Shown here: positions 1-10,457 of the stretch, one piece after another
Layout: each line of letters opens with the position of its first letter
Numbering within the stretch: the stretch's first letter is position 1
Assembly: GCA_019054805.1 (NCBI GenBank)
Contig: JAHQIY010000023.1
Span: 124,001-188,000, forward strand
Length of the DNA: 64,000 bases
Reading direction: 5' to 3'
DNA from: Brachionus manjavacas
Taxonomy: Eukaryota > Rotifera > Eurotatoria > Ploima > Brachionidae
Translations under genes and position numbers: made by a program
The notes under the pieces: model-generated
Database searches by the model: none
The model's input: only the letters and a program-made list of their open reading frames with translations
Told to the model about the DNA's origin: nothing

Positions 1-540
1 CGAAAATGTCAAGACATATTACTGCTGAGACATTTAAAGATTACCTTGAGCCTGTCATTAATTATTTTTAGTTCGATAAAACAAAAATTACTGGTGTTGT
101 TTGTGATCAAGGTTCATCTCTTGTAAGACTATTTAAAGAGAACCAACATGTGATGTTTGATAATGCAATTGACGAACTTGAAAAAAAGTTCGACTATGAA
201 TGGTTTTAGAGAAGTTGAAGATGGACAACTTTAGTTCGATCAATCTTATTAGAGGGATGACCAAAACGATCTAAATGAGCTAAATCAAAGAGCAAATTCT
301 AGATCTTTGGTATGCAGTTTTGAAGATGTAGACATTGAGATTGGTCGTGTGGTAGAAGAACCAGTACCTTTTATCGATGAACTTTTATTCAATCAACGAT
401 TAGAAGACTAACAAATACAAGAAGATGCTGATGATGAAAACAAAAATGATTATTTGTATCCAGTTTCCAATTTTAATCTAAAAATTGGACCAGAAACAGT
501 ACCAAGATACTCATGCTCATCGCATTTTGTTTCTTAAGTA
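1..540 (+). pseudogene. hAT-type transposase remnant, 5' end outside window
   Basis: Reading the plus strand with stops and frame changes gives a recognisable transposase core. An early segment reads ITGVVCDQGSSLVRLF, like the hAT segment that places a catalytic Asp before a conserved Asn/Ser patch. An acidic linker follows, and near 485-530 comes ETVPRYSCSSH, like the hAT motif that precedes the insertion domain (C..H). In-frame stops lie near 70, 208 and 410, so the copy is dead. The 540-680 stretch just downstream repeats the word ACACTTGAAA in both orientations, as subterminal regions of DNA transposons do. The family call rests on motif resemblance only. Confidence 0.5.
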
Positions 541-1690
541 AAAAGTCACACTTGAAAAATTCAAGTGTTCAAGTGAAAGGGGAATTGTTACACTTGAAAA
601 TACTTTTGGTGTAAGTTTAAGTCCAGGTATTATCTAATACTAACACTCACACTTGAAACTTGACTTTAATAAAGTGTAATTGTATACGTTGATGCTATTT
701 AATTGTTTTATCAACTACCTTGATTTTCTATTACTTTAATTATTATCTAGATTTTAATTCATTTAAAAATATAAAACCTAATAAATAAAAAAGAGACTTA
801 GGAAAAATCTTATATTTGATTAAAGATCGAAAAATTAAACTTTATAATAAATCCTAAGCTCCAAAAATTCTTTAAAATATAGTATTTAATTTGAATATCT
901 AGCTTTTAGATTTTTTTTTTAAATAGATAAAATTTAACTAAGGTTAATACCAAAATTCTTTATTTAATTTAGTGAGCTTTAAGATTATACAAATTTCTAA
1001 TTTTATACAAAATTTTTGAAACAATGAAAAATATTGGAAGCTTAACGAACTTATAAAGCAATTTTTGGGGTGGATTAATATGTGAAAAAAAACTACATAG
1101 TATAAGCTCATAAGATTATTAATTTTTTTAATATTTTCGTTCTATGAGACTATGATAGATTAAAAAAAAGCAGACTAAGGGGTTAAAGTGAAAATGAAAT
1201 TGAAAAAATTGGGCTGAAACCAAGTCTTAGGGAACAAGGTTTATGGCTAATTATACACCAGACCCACGGGATAATTTTCAAGGACTAATATTAGGTCTTA
1301 CCATTCCACATAGTTTTAAAACCCCATTCATTGTCCACATCATTAAGAAAAAATGGATTCTCTAGTTTAACTTGAATTATAATTATTCAAATAAAAATTT
1401 TTTTAAAATTTAAATTCGTTTCATATTAGACATGATTAGCAATTCACGACAGAGAAAATTTTGGTCGTTTGAATGCTAAACGAATTTTTTTTTTCTTTAT
1501 TTAATGGGTTGCTATTTAGAGTTGATTTTTAAAAAAATTTTACAGAATTTTTCTGAATCAACTTAAAAATATTTAACAATTAAAAAATCATAACACTTGG
1601 CAAAAAAAGTTTATTTTATGCAAAAGAAACTTAGAAGTATTAGTTCTCTTTTTGTTATGGTATTAAAATCAGAATCTAAAAATGAAATCT
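541..1690. other. Intergenic, no gene seen
   Basis: The first 140 bases carry repeated ACACTTGAA-type words, probably the end of the hAT relic. The rest is AT-rich with no convincing open frame. It lies directly upstream of the vWA-like gene and should contain its promoter, but I see no decisive core element. Confidence 0.4.
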
Positions 1691-1700
1691 TTAATTAACA

Positions 1701-2705
1701 ATGAGAAATTTTATTCTATTGCTAAATCTTTTGGTAAAACCAGTGTATGGATGTGACCATGCAGTCTTAAACAATTTAAATTTCAGCTTGATTGATTGTT
1801 CAAAATCTTTTGATGTTTTTATCTTGTTAGACACAGCCACCGACATAGAACAGAATGAATTTGATTTAGCCCTATTGGAAATAGCAAATTTTATTAGGAA
1901 AGCTAATATTGGACCCAGATCAACACGTTTGGGTTTAATTACTTTTTCGCATTCAATAAAAAGTGTAATAAGTATAAATTCAAATGAATCCAAGCAGGAA
2001 ATGATAAACCGAGTTGAAACCATCGAGCAATCAGGCAACTTCAAGAATATGAGAAAGGCAATACAGAAAGCAAAATTATTGATAAAAATAAATGAAAGTA
2101 GAGAAGATAATTCCTTAGTTCATCGGATTGTTATTTTTTTGACAAATGGTCTAGGCTTTGATCTGCAATTGATCCAAAGAGAACTCAATATGCTTAAAAG
2201 TCTGTGTCAAATAATAACTGTGGGGATCGGAAAAATGTTCGACAAGACGATTTTAAAATTGATGGCATCTTGTCCGAATTATTTAATATCTTTGGAAAAA
2301 ATGTTGGAATTTTCGCATAGGATAACTTGTTTCACATGCGCAAAGTTACCTTTAAACGCAAGAGTAAAATTAACACTGAACAAGGAAGAAAAACAATTTT
2401 TGAAACTACATATCATTAATTTCAATAAGTTTAACATGGAAATTTTAGACCTAAATTTGACGACTATTTACGGCTCATATGTTTATTTTTATTCATTTTC
2501 AAATAAATTTCATCAGAATTTTTTTGATCCTAGTTTTGAATTTTACGGAAAAAATGAAAAATTGAAAGAAAATTTCCGATTTTTAATACCTCACGGCGTT
2601 CACAATCTTTATTTTACAATCAAAGGTGTAAACTTTGTTAATAAGTTTGAAATTTTAGCTTCAAAATATTCCTTTCGTAAATACTATTCAAGTTTTTTTA
2701 AATAA
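1701..2705 (+). CDS. Predicted secreted vWA-like protein, single exon
   Basis: The frame encodes 334 residues without an intron. Residues 1-17 form a hydrophobic leader ending in VYG before C18, a plausible signal peptide. Residues about 38-200 look like a von Willebrand A fold: DVFILLDTATD as first strand, RLGLITFS as second, a helix MRKAIQKAKLLIK, then RIVIFLTNG and IITVGIG. The metal site is degenerate: DTATD replaces D-x-S-x-S, the middle Thr is missing, and LTNG replaces LTDG, so cation-dependent ligand binding is doubtful. The last 130 residues are unrecognised and hold a CFTC pair. An AATAAA overlaps the stop and could be the poly(A) signal. Neighbours are transposon relics. It could be a lineage-specific extracellular adhesion-like protein; exact function unknown. 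Confidence 0.6.
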   Translation: MRNFILLLNLLVKPVYGCDHAVLNNLNFSLIDCSKSFDVFILLDTATDIEQNEFDLALLEIANFIRKANIGPRSTRLGLITFSHSIKSVISINSNESKQEMINRVETIEQSGNFKNMRKAIQKAKLLIKINESREDNSLVHRIVIFLTNGLGFDLQLIQRELNMLKSLCQIITVGIGKMFDKTILKLMASCPNYLISLEKMLEFSHRITCFTCAKLPLNARVKLTLNKEEKQFLKLHIINFNKFNMEILDLNLTTIYGSYVYFYSFSNKFHQNFFDPSFEFYGKNEKLKENFRFLIPHGVHNLYFTIKGVNFVNKFEILASKYSFRKYYSSFFK

Positions 2706-2750
2706 ATCTAATAAAATTCTGAATTCTCTATATTTACATAAAAAAATTAA

Positions 2751-3311
2751 CACTAGAAGCACCAACGAGTCAAAATGACTCTTTTTCGATATTTGGCCGC
2801 TAAAATCTAAGTCAATTTTTGCTATTTGAGCATTTTTTTTTTTCAGCATAAAAATAAGAATAACTTTCTAAATTAACTAAATTCAAATAAAAAAAATATT
2901 TCCTTTGTACAAAATCAAGTATATACAAATAGAAGCACCAAAAAGAATCATTTTGACTCTTTTTTTAATTAAATTTTTAATTTATCTACAAAATTAATGG
3001 ATGAGTCATAAAATATTTATAAAAAGTATACAAATCTTTAAAAACTGACTCAAATCCTAATACTTGAACGAAGATAAGCAAATTTAAAAGATGCAAAAAT
3101 TATAGTTTGCGTATTTTGCATGAAAGACGAAAAATTGGTTCAAAAAGGAATGAATTCATTAGAAGATAAAATTTTTGCCAGATACCTTTTTTTAGCCAAA
3201 TTTTTATTTTTAATCAATTAAAATTTAGTTTTGAATAGATTTATCCAAATAATTTTATCCATTAGATTCCATTAAAACAAGTCATTTTGACTCGTTTTGG
3301 TGCTTCTAGTG
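2751..3311. mobile_element. piggyBac-like miniature element with TTAA duplication
   Basis: The ends are inverted repeats beginning CACTAGAAGCACCAA and are flanked on both sides by TTAA (2747-2750 and 3312-3315), the target duplication typical of piggyBac elements. Immediately inside each end lies a palindrome of the type GAGTCAAAATGACTC. A third, internal copy of the same end plus palindrome sits near 2932-2965. There is no transposase frame, so this is a non-autonomous element of 561 bp. Confidence 0.75.
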
Positions 3312-3329
3312 TTAAAAACAATTTTTGCC

Positions 3330-4410
3330 AGCCAGTCAACTCAAATGAGAAAAACAGGGCTCCAAATCAACACTAAAGGCTTTTCTCCAAGCTCGTAGGA
3401 CTAACTACCCGGCCACCTAAATATATAAATTAGTCATATACATAGAAATCACGAACTCAGAAAGAAGGACAAGGAAGTAGTTTTGACATCACAACCGATT
3501 CAAGGTTAGTCATGTCGCTTCAAATTGAAAATCTACGGGGAAATGGGATATTTACTGCGAAGCATAGATGTACAGTCGGAATCTGGAATGTCAGAACTAT
3601 GTCCGAAACATCAAGAAGCGCTCAAGCCCAACTGGTCATCTGTTGTAGTTCTCTCAATAACTACAACACCGACTAAAGCCAACTTAAATGCCTTTAATTT
3701 CACAGTGCAATACTATGATCTCATGCGCTTAGCAAGTCGCTAGTATTCAACACTGTGTAGAACTAGGCAAAGAAGATCATCACTACTATAGTTAAAATTA
3801 TTTTTTTTGTATTATTTTCTTTCCTTTATTATTTGTTTAGGCTACAAGAGGCAATTTATTAATAAAGTTATTATTATTATTTATTTATTTTCTTTATTAT
3901 TTGTGTTATAACCGCGAACCACCAGATCTTAACAGAACTGAATAAATATAAGTATTTAAGGTTTATAACACATGGATAAATACGGTTAAGAGGACTGGAC
4001 CAAAGGCCAAATAGTCAAGCTCCCTAAGAAAGGTAACAAAATGATCTGTGAAGTATCATTCTTCGCTGCTAGCAAAAGAAAGCAAGACGTTATGCGACGT
4101 AATTCCGTAAAGGATCAGGAACGCTTTGGATGTAACACTTAAGCAGGATTTAGACGAAGTAGAGGATGCAAAGACAAGATATTTGCACTTAAGAAGATCA
4201 CAAAACAAAGTCTTGAATGGAATAGCCTCCTGTATCTTAACTTCATTGACTTAAAGAAGTCCTTTGATAGCATACACGAAGAAACCTTGTGTGTAATATT
4301 GAGATTTATGGCCTGATGCAGAAGATAGTTAACTCAATTAAACTCTTCTATGAGAAATTTGAGTGGTGCGTGATTCTGGAAAAAGGATCTGAGAGCTTCA
4401 AAGTGTGTAA
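3330..4410 (+). mobile_element. RTE-like LINE remnant (endonuclease start and reverse transcriptase)
   Basis: At 3571-3600 the plus strand reads TVGIWNVRTM, the usual start of an RTE-type apurinic endonuclease. At about 3990-4050 it reads WTKGQIVKLPKKGNK, and at about 4144-4310 AGFRRSRGCKDKIF followed by LYLNFIDLKKSFDSIH, the typical RTE reverse transcriptase fingers and palm A. Stops and frame changes show it is dead. The next palm motif resumes at about 5125, after a foreign insertion, so the two pieces belong together. Confidence 0.6.
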
Positions 4411-4411
4411 T

Positions 4412-5115
4412 AGAAATAGTAATAATAATAAAAAATAAGTAACGGCAAGCATGCTTGCGGAGATGTCTTACAAGGAAAACATCTATGGTAGCTGGATAGC
4501 TTTCTTTTTCATTATAAGCACAATCTGTAAATTATAAAAATAAAAACGAAAAAAACTATTTATAAAAAGAAAGGGAAAACGTGATCGAGAACAACTAACA
4601 AAAAAAAACACTACAGACAAACAATCCGTTACACAATCTTCCCAAAAAGGTCAATACCCTTAAACTTAACAATCTCACTCAAATTCCACAGAAATATTTC
4701 AATGCATCGAGCCTGTTCTTGAACTGGTTTACAGTCTAGGCACCGATTACTGTCTCAGACAGGCTGTTCCACTCTCTGATGACATGATTCGTGAAATTGG
4801 TTAGCGCTTGGACGGAAGACGCCTGTAAAGCCCTCTGATATTCTGGACCGGTTCGGGTTGGGGAAGCGAGCTGCAGTGCGGGGGAGGTCTGACCCATTTT
4901 ATGCTATTTAAGTCGCTTCTTTTCTCGAACATTTGGATCATGTCTCCTCTTGTCCTGTGTTCGCTCAGAGTGGGCAATCCCAAGATGGAAAGGCGATCGC
5001 TGTAGCTAAAACTACGGATTCTCGGAGCGAGTTCGGTTGCTCGTCTTTGAACTGTCTCAAGAATGTTGCTGTCCTTGACAGTGTAGGGGGACCAGACCAC
5101 TGATGCATACTCTGT
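4412..5115 (-). mobile_element. CR1-like LINE 3' end inserted in the RTE-like LINE
   Basis: The minus strand encodes the C-terminal tail of a CR1/Jockey-type reverse transcriptase: VQRRATELAPRIRSFSY, then LSEHRTRGDMIQMF, then FTNHVIREWNSLSETV. The 3' end faces left and has a (TTA)n-like tail at 4412-4435. It is preceded by the stem-like motif CAGCTACCATAGATG, also present at 6385-6545. Flanking TGTGTA-like words on both sides (near 4402 and 5110) look like an imperfect target duplication. Confidence 0.6.
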
Positions 5116-5390
5116 GTACAGAAGTGAAACAAGGGTGCGTTCTCTCTCTCCGACTCTATTGCTAATACTGATTGACTATGTCATGAAGAAAACAACTGTC
5201 GATTAAATAGCAAAGCTTGAAGATCATCAGTACAGCGATGGGAACACACAGAAACATTAAGAATAAACTTGCCAAAGCAAACAGTGTCTTTGCTAGTCTC
5301 CGACCGGCATGGAAATCAACCAGCCACAGTAATTTCTCTAGAAATCTCTCTATCACCATTTTTGTCTCATAAAAAAGAACTCTTTTCTAA
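5116..5390 (+). mobile_element. RTE-like LINE remnant, continuation
   Basis: The plus strand reads EVKQGCVLS, then with a one-base shift LILIDYVMKK, matching the RTE palm segment V-R-Q-G-C-V-L-S-P...I-D-W-V-M. This is the next expected motif after the piece ending at 4410, so the CR1-like copy split this LINE. Confidence 0.5.
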
Positions 5391-5599
5391 CTTTAATCAT
5401 TTTTAATTCTTTTATTGTATTATTATTTTTTTAAAGTAAGAACTAAAAACATTTGGCTGAAAGGAAGGACTAAGATCCGTTCCAAACTGCCAGGGTATAA
5501 CCCGAACTATGATTTTAGTAAAAAATAAAAAACCAGCCACAGCAAGGAAACAAAACTTAAATCGCGCAATACTGTAGTAAAGGCATCATTGATTATCAT

Positions 5600-5950
5600 C
5601 AGAGTTGTTTTTAAGTCACAAGTCTTAAGTCAAGTCACAAAAATTTAAGTCAAAGTCAATGACTCAAATTTTTTTTTTTAGAATAAGGCTAAGTAAAGCC
5701 GGTCAGCTTGACGGTCAAAATTTTGGACTGCCGTGCTGAAATAAAAAGAGGTTAAAATATCAAAAAAAAATTAAAAAGTTAATATAATTAAGTATGTTTA
5801 TTAATTAAAAAAAAAACCATATTTTAATTAGAAAAAAATAAAAAAATACCAACGGTCATTGACTTGACTTAAAAAAAAAATTTTAAGTCATTGACTTTGA
5901 CTTAAATTTTTGTGACTTAGACTTAAAACTGTGACTTAAAAACAAGTCTG
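5600..5950. mobile_element. hAT-type MITE, copy 1
   Basis: A 351-bp element with long inverted ends starting CAGAGTTGTTTTTAAGTCAC, flanked by the exact 8-bp direct repeat ATTATCAT (5592-5599 and 5951-5958). The arms are built of the repeated word AAGTCA/TGACTT. There is no coding frame. The 8-bp duplication and CAG.. termini fit the hAT superfamily. Related copies are at 7725-7998 and 41301-41529. Confidence 0.75.
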
Positions 5951-6384
5951 ATTATCATAAATGCTCATCGAAATGGGAATAAAATGGGGAGAAACAAGGG
6001 TAAAGCCAATAAAGATCGACTTGAATGGTAATCAAAAGTGATGACCCTATGCTCCACAAGGAGTAAATAAGGAATAAAATATTTTAAATTCATAAAGATT
6101 CAAAAGCTGACATGTCATTAGATTTTTTTGAATCAAATGGTAAAAAATGGTAATTGTGCTCAAAAACTACAAATAAAATGAGCGTTTAATCTCTTTCAAA
6201 ATTCCCGATCTAAATCCAGTTGTGATGGTTTGTAAAGAGTTGAAATATTTTTTAAGAAAAAAAGATATTTAAATATAAAAGTAAATAAATTGTTTGAAGC
6301 TTAAATTTTTTATTTTTTTTTTCAAATTAAAATAAATTAAATTCACTAATTAAATAAATTGAATCAAATGAGAGTAATAATATA

Positions 6385-6545
6385 GAGCTATATCAAGCAG
6401 GCTTGCGGAAACGACTTACTAAGGAAGTCGTCTATGGTAGCTGCATTACAGAGGCCATAGGAAATAGGCTGGTGTTTGTTTGAGCTTGAGCTTGCTCGCA
6501 AAGGTCACTCACAGATCTATTTCGGTACTAGTTTTATTGAGTAAA
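6385..6545 (-). mobile_element. LINE 3'-end fragment
   Basis: The stretch shares the motif CAGCTACCATAGACGACTTC on the minus strand with the 3' tail of the CR1-like copy at 4440-4500, including a short inverted repeat (GACTTACTAAGGAAGTC). No coding sequence remains. Confidence 0.4.
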
Positions 6546-7716
6546 AATTTCGAAAAATTAAGAAATTTTACCAAAGAAAAATAATTACCAAAAATATCGC
6601 GTCAAATCAATGTTGTATGATAAAATTTAATAAAAATTTTGCTTAGGTAACCATTGCTTTATCATTAATATCTAAATAGGAACAAAATTACTCAGCAAGT
6701 CATTCCTCTTTCATCATAATTCAATTTATTCTATTTTTTATATTAATAAACAAGAAAATTAAATATTTTCGTTCGAGGATATTTGATTGAAAAAAAAGAG
6801 CAGTTTTATCAAACGATCTCTAAATTTCTAGTTATTTTTTAATTTTAAGGAAATGAAGAGACATTTTTTAGTTAAGAAAGGTTTTAATTTTTTTTAAAAT
6901 ATCTAAAGAAAGCAATCTTCTAAAAACTGACTTAACTTGACATTATTTTTGACTAAGTCGCTTGCGGACTTAATAAAAATATTTATATTTAATAAAATAC
7001 ATATTGCTATTTTCTAATGGAAAAAAAGAAAACTCGAACAAATTAAAAAAAAAATTCGAATTTTTTCCCTAACAAGTCAAGTAATATAATTTGAATTGTA
7101 CAACAATACATTTATTACAATATTACAGTTTTATTAATTTAGTTTGACAAAATCATAATGTTTAAGTAAAAAGAAGATAAGAAGAATTTAAGTAAATTTT
7201 TAATTTTATATCAAAAATTTGTTATAAAAGTGAATTTCAGAGGCGCCTTAATGGTAGTAGGCAAACATTTACGGCATTTTTTTAAATGGTTAATTAAAAT
7301 AACTTGTTTATTTATTTTTATTTATTTTTTAGTTAATCTTATTCTATGAATATTTAACTTGAAATTAAAAATTTTGTGCCAATATATGAAAAAAAGAAAA
7401 TTTATTATTTTACTTTATTTTTTTAAACGTAAAGTTAAAAAAAAAAAAACGTACAGTACAAAACTTCCTTTTTTGCATTCTTTTTTATTTTTTTAACATT
7501 GCCGAATCGGGCGTAATTTTATGCATAAATAAATAAAATGAAATAACTTATATATGAAATAAAGAAACTTTGCATTTCTTTATTATTTTTTTAGAAATGC
7601 GGCTAAAATGAAGGAATTAGAATATCCATCATCATGTTGAATTTTTCTAATGCAATCTGGGCTTATTACACTTAATCATATATATACATACTATATGCTT
7701 ATACACTATAGAATGC
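6546..7716. other. Intergenic AT-rich stretch
   Basis: No gene seen. A short GC-richer stem, TGCCGAATCGGGCG near 7501-7515, followed by ATAAATAAATAAA, resembles the LINE 3'-end motif seen at about 17490 and is probably a retrotransposon tail. Confidence 0.35.
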
Positions 7717-7724
7717 ATTTGAAT

Positions 7725-7998
7725 CAGACTTGTTTTTAAGTCACAGTTTTAAGTCTAAGTCACAAAAATTTAAGTCAAAGCCAATGTCTTAAAAATTTTT
7801 TTCATTTTTTTAGTGAAGTTTAGTCGAGTCAACTAATTTTCTGATTTTAAAACTTAACTTTTTTGGATTAAAATTAAAAATCATATTTATTTTTTAGTTT
7901 AAAAATCAGATAATTAGTTCACTTGACTAAACTTCACTAAAAAAAAAAAAATAAAGTCATTGACTTGATTTAAGACTTGTGACTTAAAAACAACTCTG
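7725..7998. mobile_element. hAT-type MITE, copy 2
   Basis: A 274-bp element starting CAGACTTGTTTTTAAGTCAC with matching inverted right end, flanked by the exact 8-bp repeat ATTTGAAT (7717-7724 and 7999-8006). It shares ends and AAGTCA-rich arms with the element at 5600-5950. Non-coding. Confidence 0.75.
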
Positions 7999-8006
7999 AT
8001 TTGAAT

Positions 8007-10092
8007 GATGTTTATAAATTTTATTTACTAAAATTTTAACTTTTCTATTAATTTTAAAACAAAATTTTAATGTAAAATTTTTTTATTCTAAAATCCAATT
8101 TTAATTTTGCGTCAAAATCAGACACTTTTTTCTTAATTTATGAGGGTAAGATCTCAAAAGGCAGCATCCCCCGGTTGTGTGTCCAGTGCTTGTGATCACC
8201 CGGCAACAATATTAACGGAATAATTATTTACACAAATTTAAATAATTCTTAAAAAGACTGATATTTTTTTAAATATTGAAAACAAGAATTTAGTGCCTTA
8301 TTTTGTTTCCACACACTTATATGAAGCAAATCTAATTTTAAAAAAAATTGAAAAGCAATAATTTGCATGAATAATAATTTAAGTAAAATGACTTGACTTT
8401 GTGTCTTTTAAACAAGTCTGAAAGTAAATATAAAAAACATTTAACTTAATTAGTCCTGATTCCAACTTTAAAATCATTATTAAATAGTTTTTTTTTAACA
8501 AAGTCATTTATTGCTTACATTTTTAATTAAAATTTAATTTAAGTTAGTAATTGAATTTATGGCAAATAAAATGCTTACTCTCCTTGATAAAATTTAATTA
8601 ATATCTTTCAAAATAAAACTGAAATTTAATTCTTCTAATTAATCCTAATTTTTAATTCAACTCAATGACAAGAATCTTTTTCATGAAAAGTAAAATTAAG
8701 GAAATAAAATAATTTACATGATGCAATTGTAAAATTTAACTAATTGTATATTGAAGACAAGAGGCATACTAATAAATCAGAAAATATCCGCAAATTAAAA
8801 TTTATTTCTAATCTGATTCCGCTCATTTCCGGTTGTTCAAATTTTAATAAATTTTTACATTTGTTTCTTGATTTATTTATTTGTTTAGTATTTGTAAATT
8901 ACATCTACATGAAAAAAAATAAAATAAAATTTTGTCATTATTCTTTTTTACGGTCTTGGAAATCTTATTTAGGTTTTCGTTTATTTTAGCTGGTTTTTTA
9001 TTCATTCTTGCTGATAATCGAATTTTTCTTTCGAAGGATTCTTAATTTTTGATTATATTTTCGGTTTTTCACCCACTTTAAAGAATTAAATCCTAAAAAA
9101 AACATCTTTAAATTTTTAAATAAATAATAAATGACTTTTTTCTTTACAATCAAACTATTCTTTTTGTACAGGCGACTTTTCAGGTGCCAAAAAATGTAGA
9201 AGGATCAATTGAATTGCTAAGCGGATTATTTTTTTCGTTAACTTATCTTTATAAAAAATTGATTTGAAAATTTTTTAATAAAATTGTGAAATGATAGATC
9301 TGCGAAAATCTGATCAAACAAAATTATTATCAAGTGTTGTCAAAATCCAAAATGAATTTTTAGCAAGGGAATGCTAAGCTTTATTGAATAAAATTCAAAA
9401 TTTCCCCAATGCTTGTGTTATCAGCATTCGTGTCACCAATAATTTACTAACAAATTAATTGATATCAGGGAATTTGTTTATTTTAATTCAATTTTTGAAG
9501 GAAACGTATGACTGCTAAAAAATCATGTTATTAATGTTGTAAATGTGACAAAGAATTTCAATAAGCCGAAACTAAAATCGAACTATTTCGACAATATTAG
9601 ATAAATTTGTAGAATAAAAAATAAAATAAATTTCAAGTTGAAATTAAATTTAATCATGCAATAGATATTAAAAAGAGAATTTTTTTTTCTAATTACACAT
9701 TTCCTGATCACTTCACTGTTTGGATCAAATTTTTATATATTAATTAGAATATTAGTAAAGGATTAACAAGATTCAATGAGAAATATAACTTTTTTTTAGT
9801 CATTTTTGCCGCCTTTATTATTGATTATTTTACAACACGTAAATAATAAATTAGAAAAACTCAGCACCTGTTACAAACCAGAAAAAAATTGATTTTCCAT
9901 TTTGTCTGATCTTTTTGAATTAACATTTAGAAAAAAAATCGATTAATAGGAATATAAAATTAATCGATTAAATTAATTAAGTCAAGTATTCAAAATCTTA
10001 AATTTCATGCAATTTCCATTTTTATTTAAATAAGGACCATAACTTAATTTACTTTAATTATATCCTTATTAGAAACTTATAATGAGTTAAAT
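8007..10092. other. Upstream region of the large gene, no gene seen
   Basis: AT-rich with homopolymer runs. A GC-richer patch lies at about 8155-8215. A GACTTGACTTTGTG..AACAAGTCTG fragment near 8390-8420 is a solo end of the hAT-type MITE family. A short 81-codon frame at 8744-8989 has no supporting features. The 5' untranslated region and promoter of the large gene are expected here, but no site can be fixed. Confidence 0.35.
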
Positions 10093-10457
10093 ATGAACGA
10101 GAGAGTCGGAGAAAACAATTCAGATTTGTCCAGTTTGGCTCTGAGACCAAAAATAAAGAAAAAAATTAACAGACAGAGTAACATAACTCTAGAAGAAGAC
10201 CAAGTATCTCTTTCTTCAGTCAGATCTTCGTCAAAGCCATTAGTTTCGATATTGACTGGAAGCAAGAAAGATTCGAACATATTCACCATAATGCCATCGG
10301 CTTCTTCAACTTTACCTAAATTTATGAAACGATGCGAAAAGCACAGTTTAACAAGAATCAATTCACAAAATTCTTTAAATGAGCAAAATACCCTATCGAT
10401 TGCAAATCATCCAAATGCTGATTCCAATAGTAGAAAATCATCGTTCAATAGTGTCAG
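10093..10457 (+). CDS. Large gene exon 1: Ser/Asn-rich N-terminal leader
   Basis: The exon encodes 121 residues plus two bases and ends at a donor, TCAG|GTAAAT, in phase 2. The sequence is low-complexity, rich in Ser, Asn and basic residues (for example [11 protein letters not shown]), and has no signal peptide or membrane segment, so a cytosolic start is likely. The ATG at 10093 is chosen because it is the first in the frame. The frame stays open upstream to a TAA at 10045, and a TTATTAG acceptor-like site ends at 10071. This could therefore be an internal exon with the true start further left. Confidence 0.6.

Noticed and set aside
5162..5359. Minus-strand 65-codon hydrophobic frame
   Set aside because: Lies opposite the plus-strand RTE motif (LILIDYVMKK), so it is a shadow of a LINE remnant rather than a membrane protein.
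8744..8989. 81-codon frame upstream of the large gene
   Set aside because: Phe/Ile/Asn/Lys-rich as expected from base composition, with no motif, leader or splice context.
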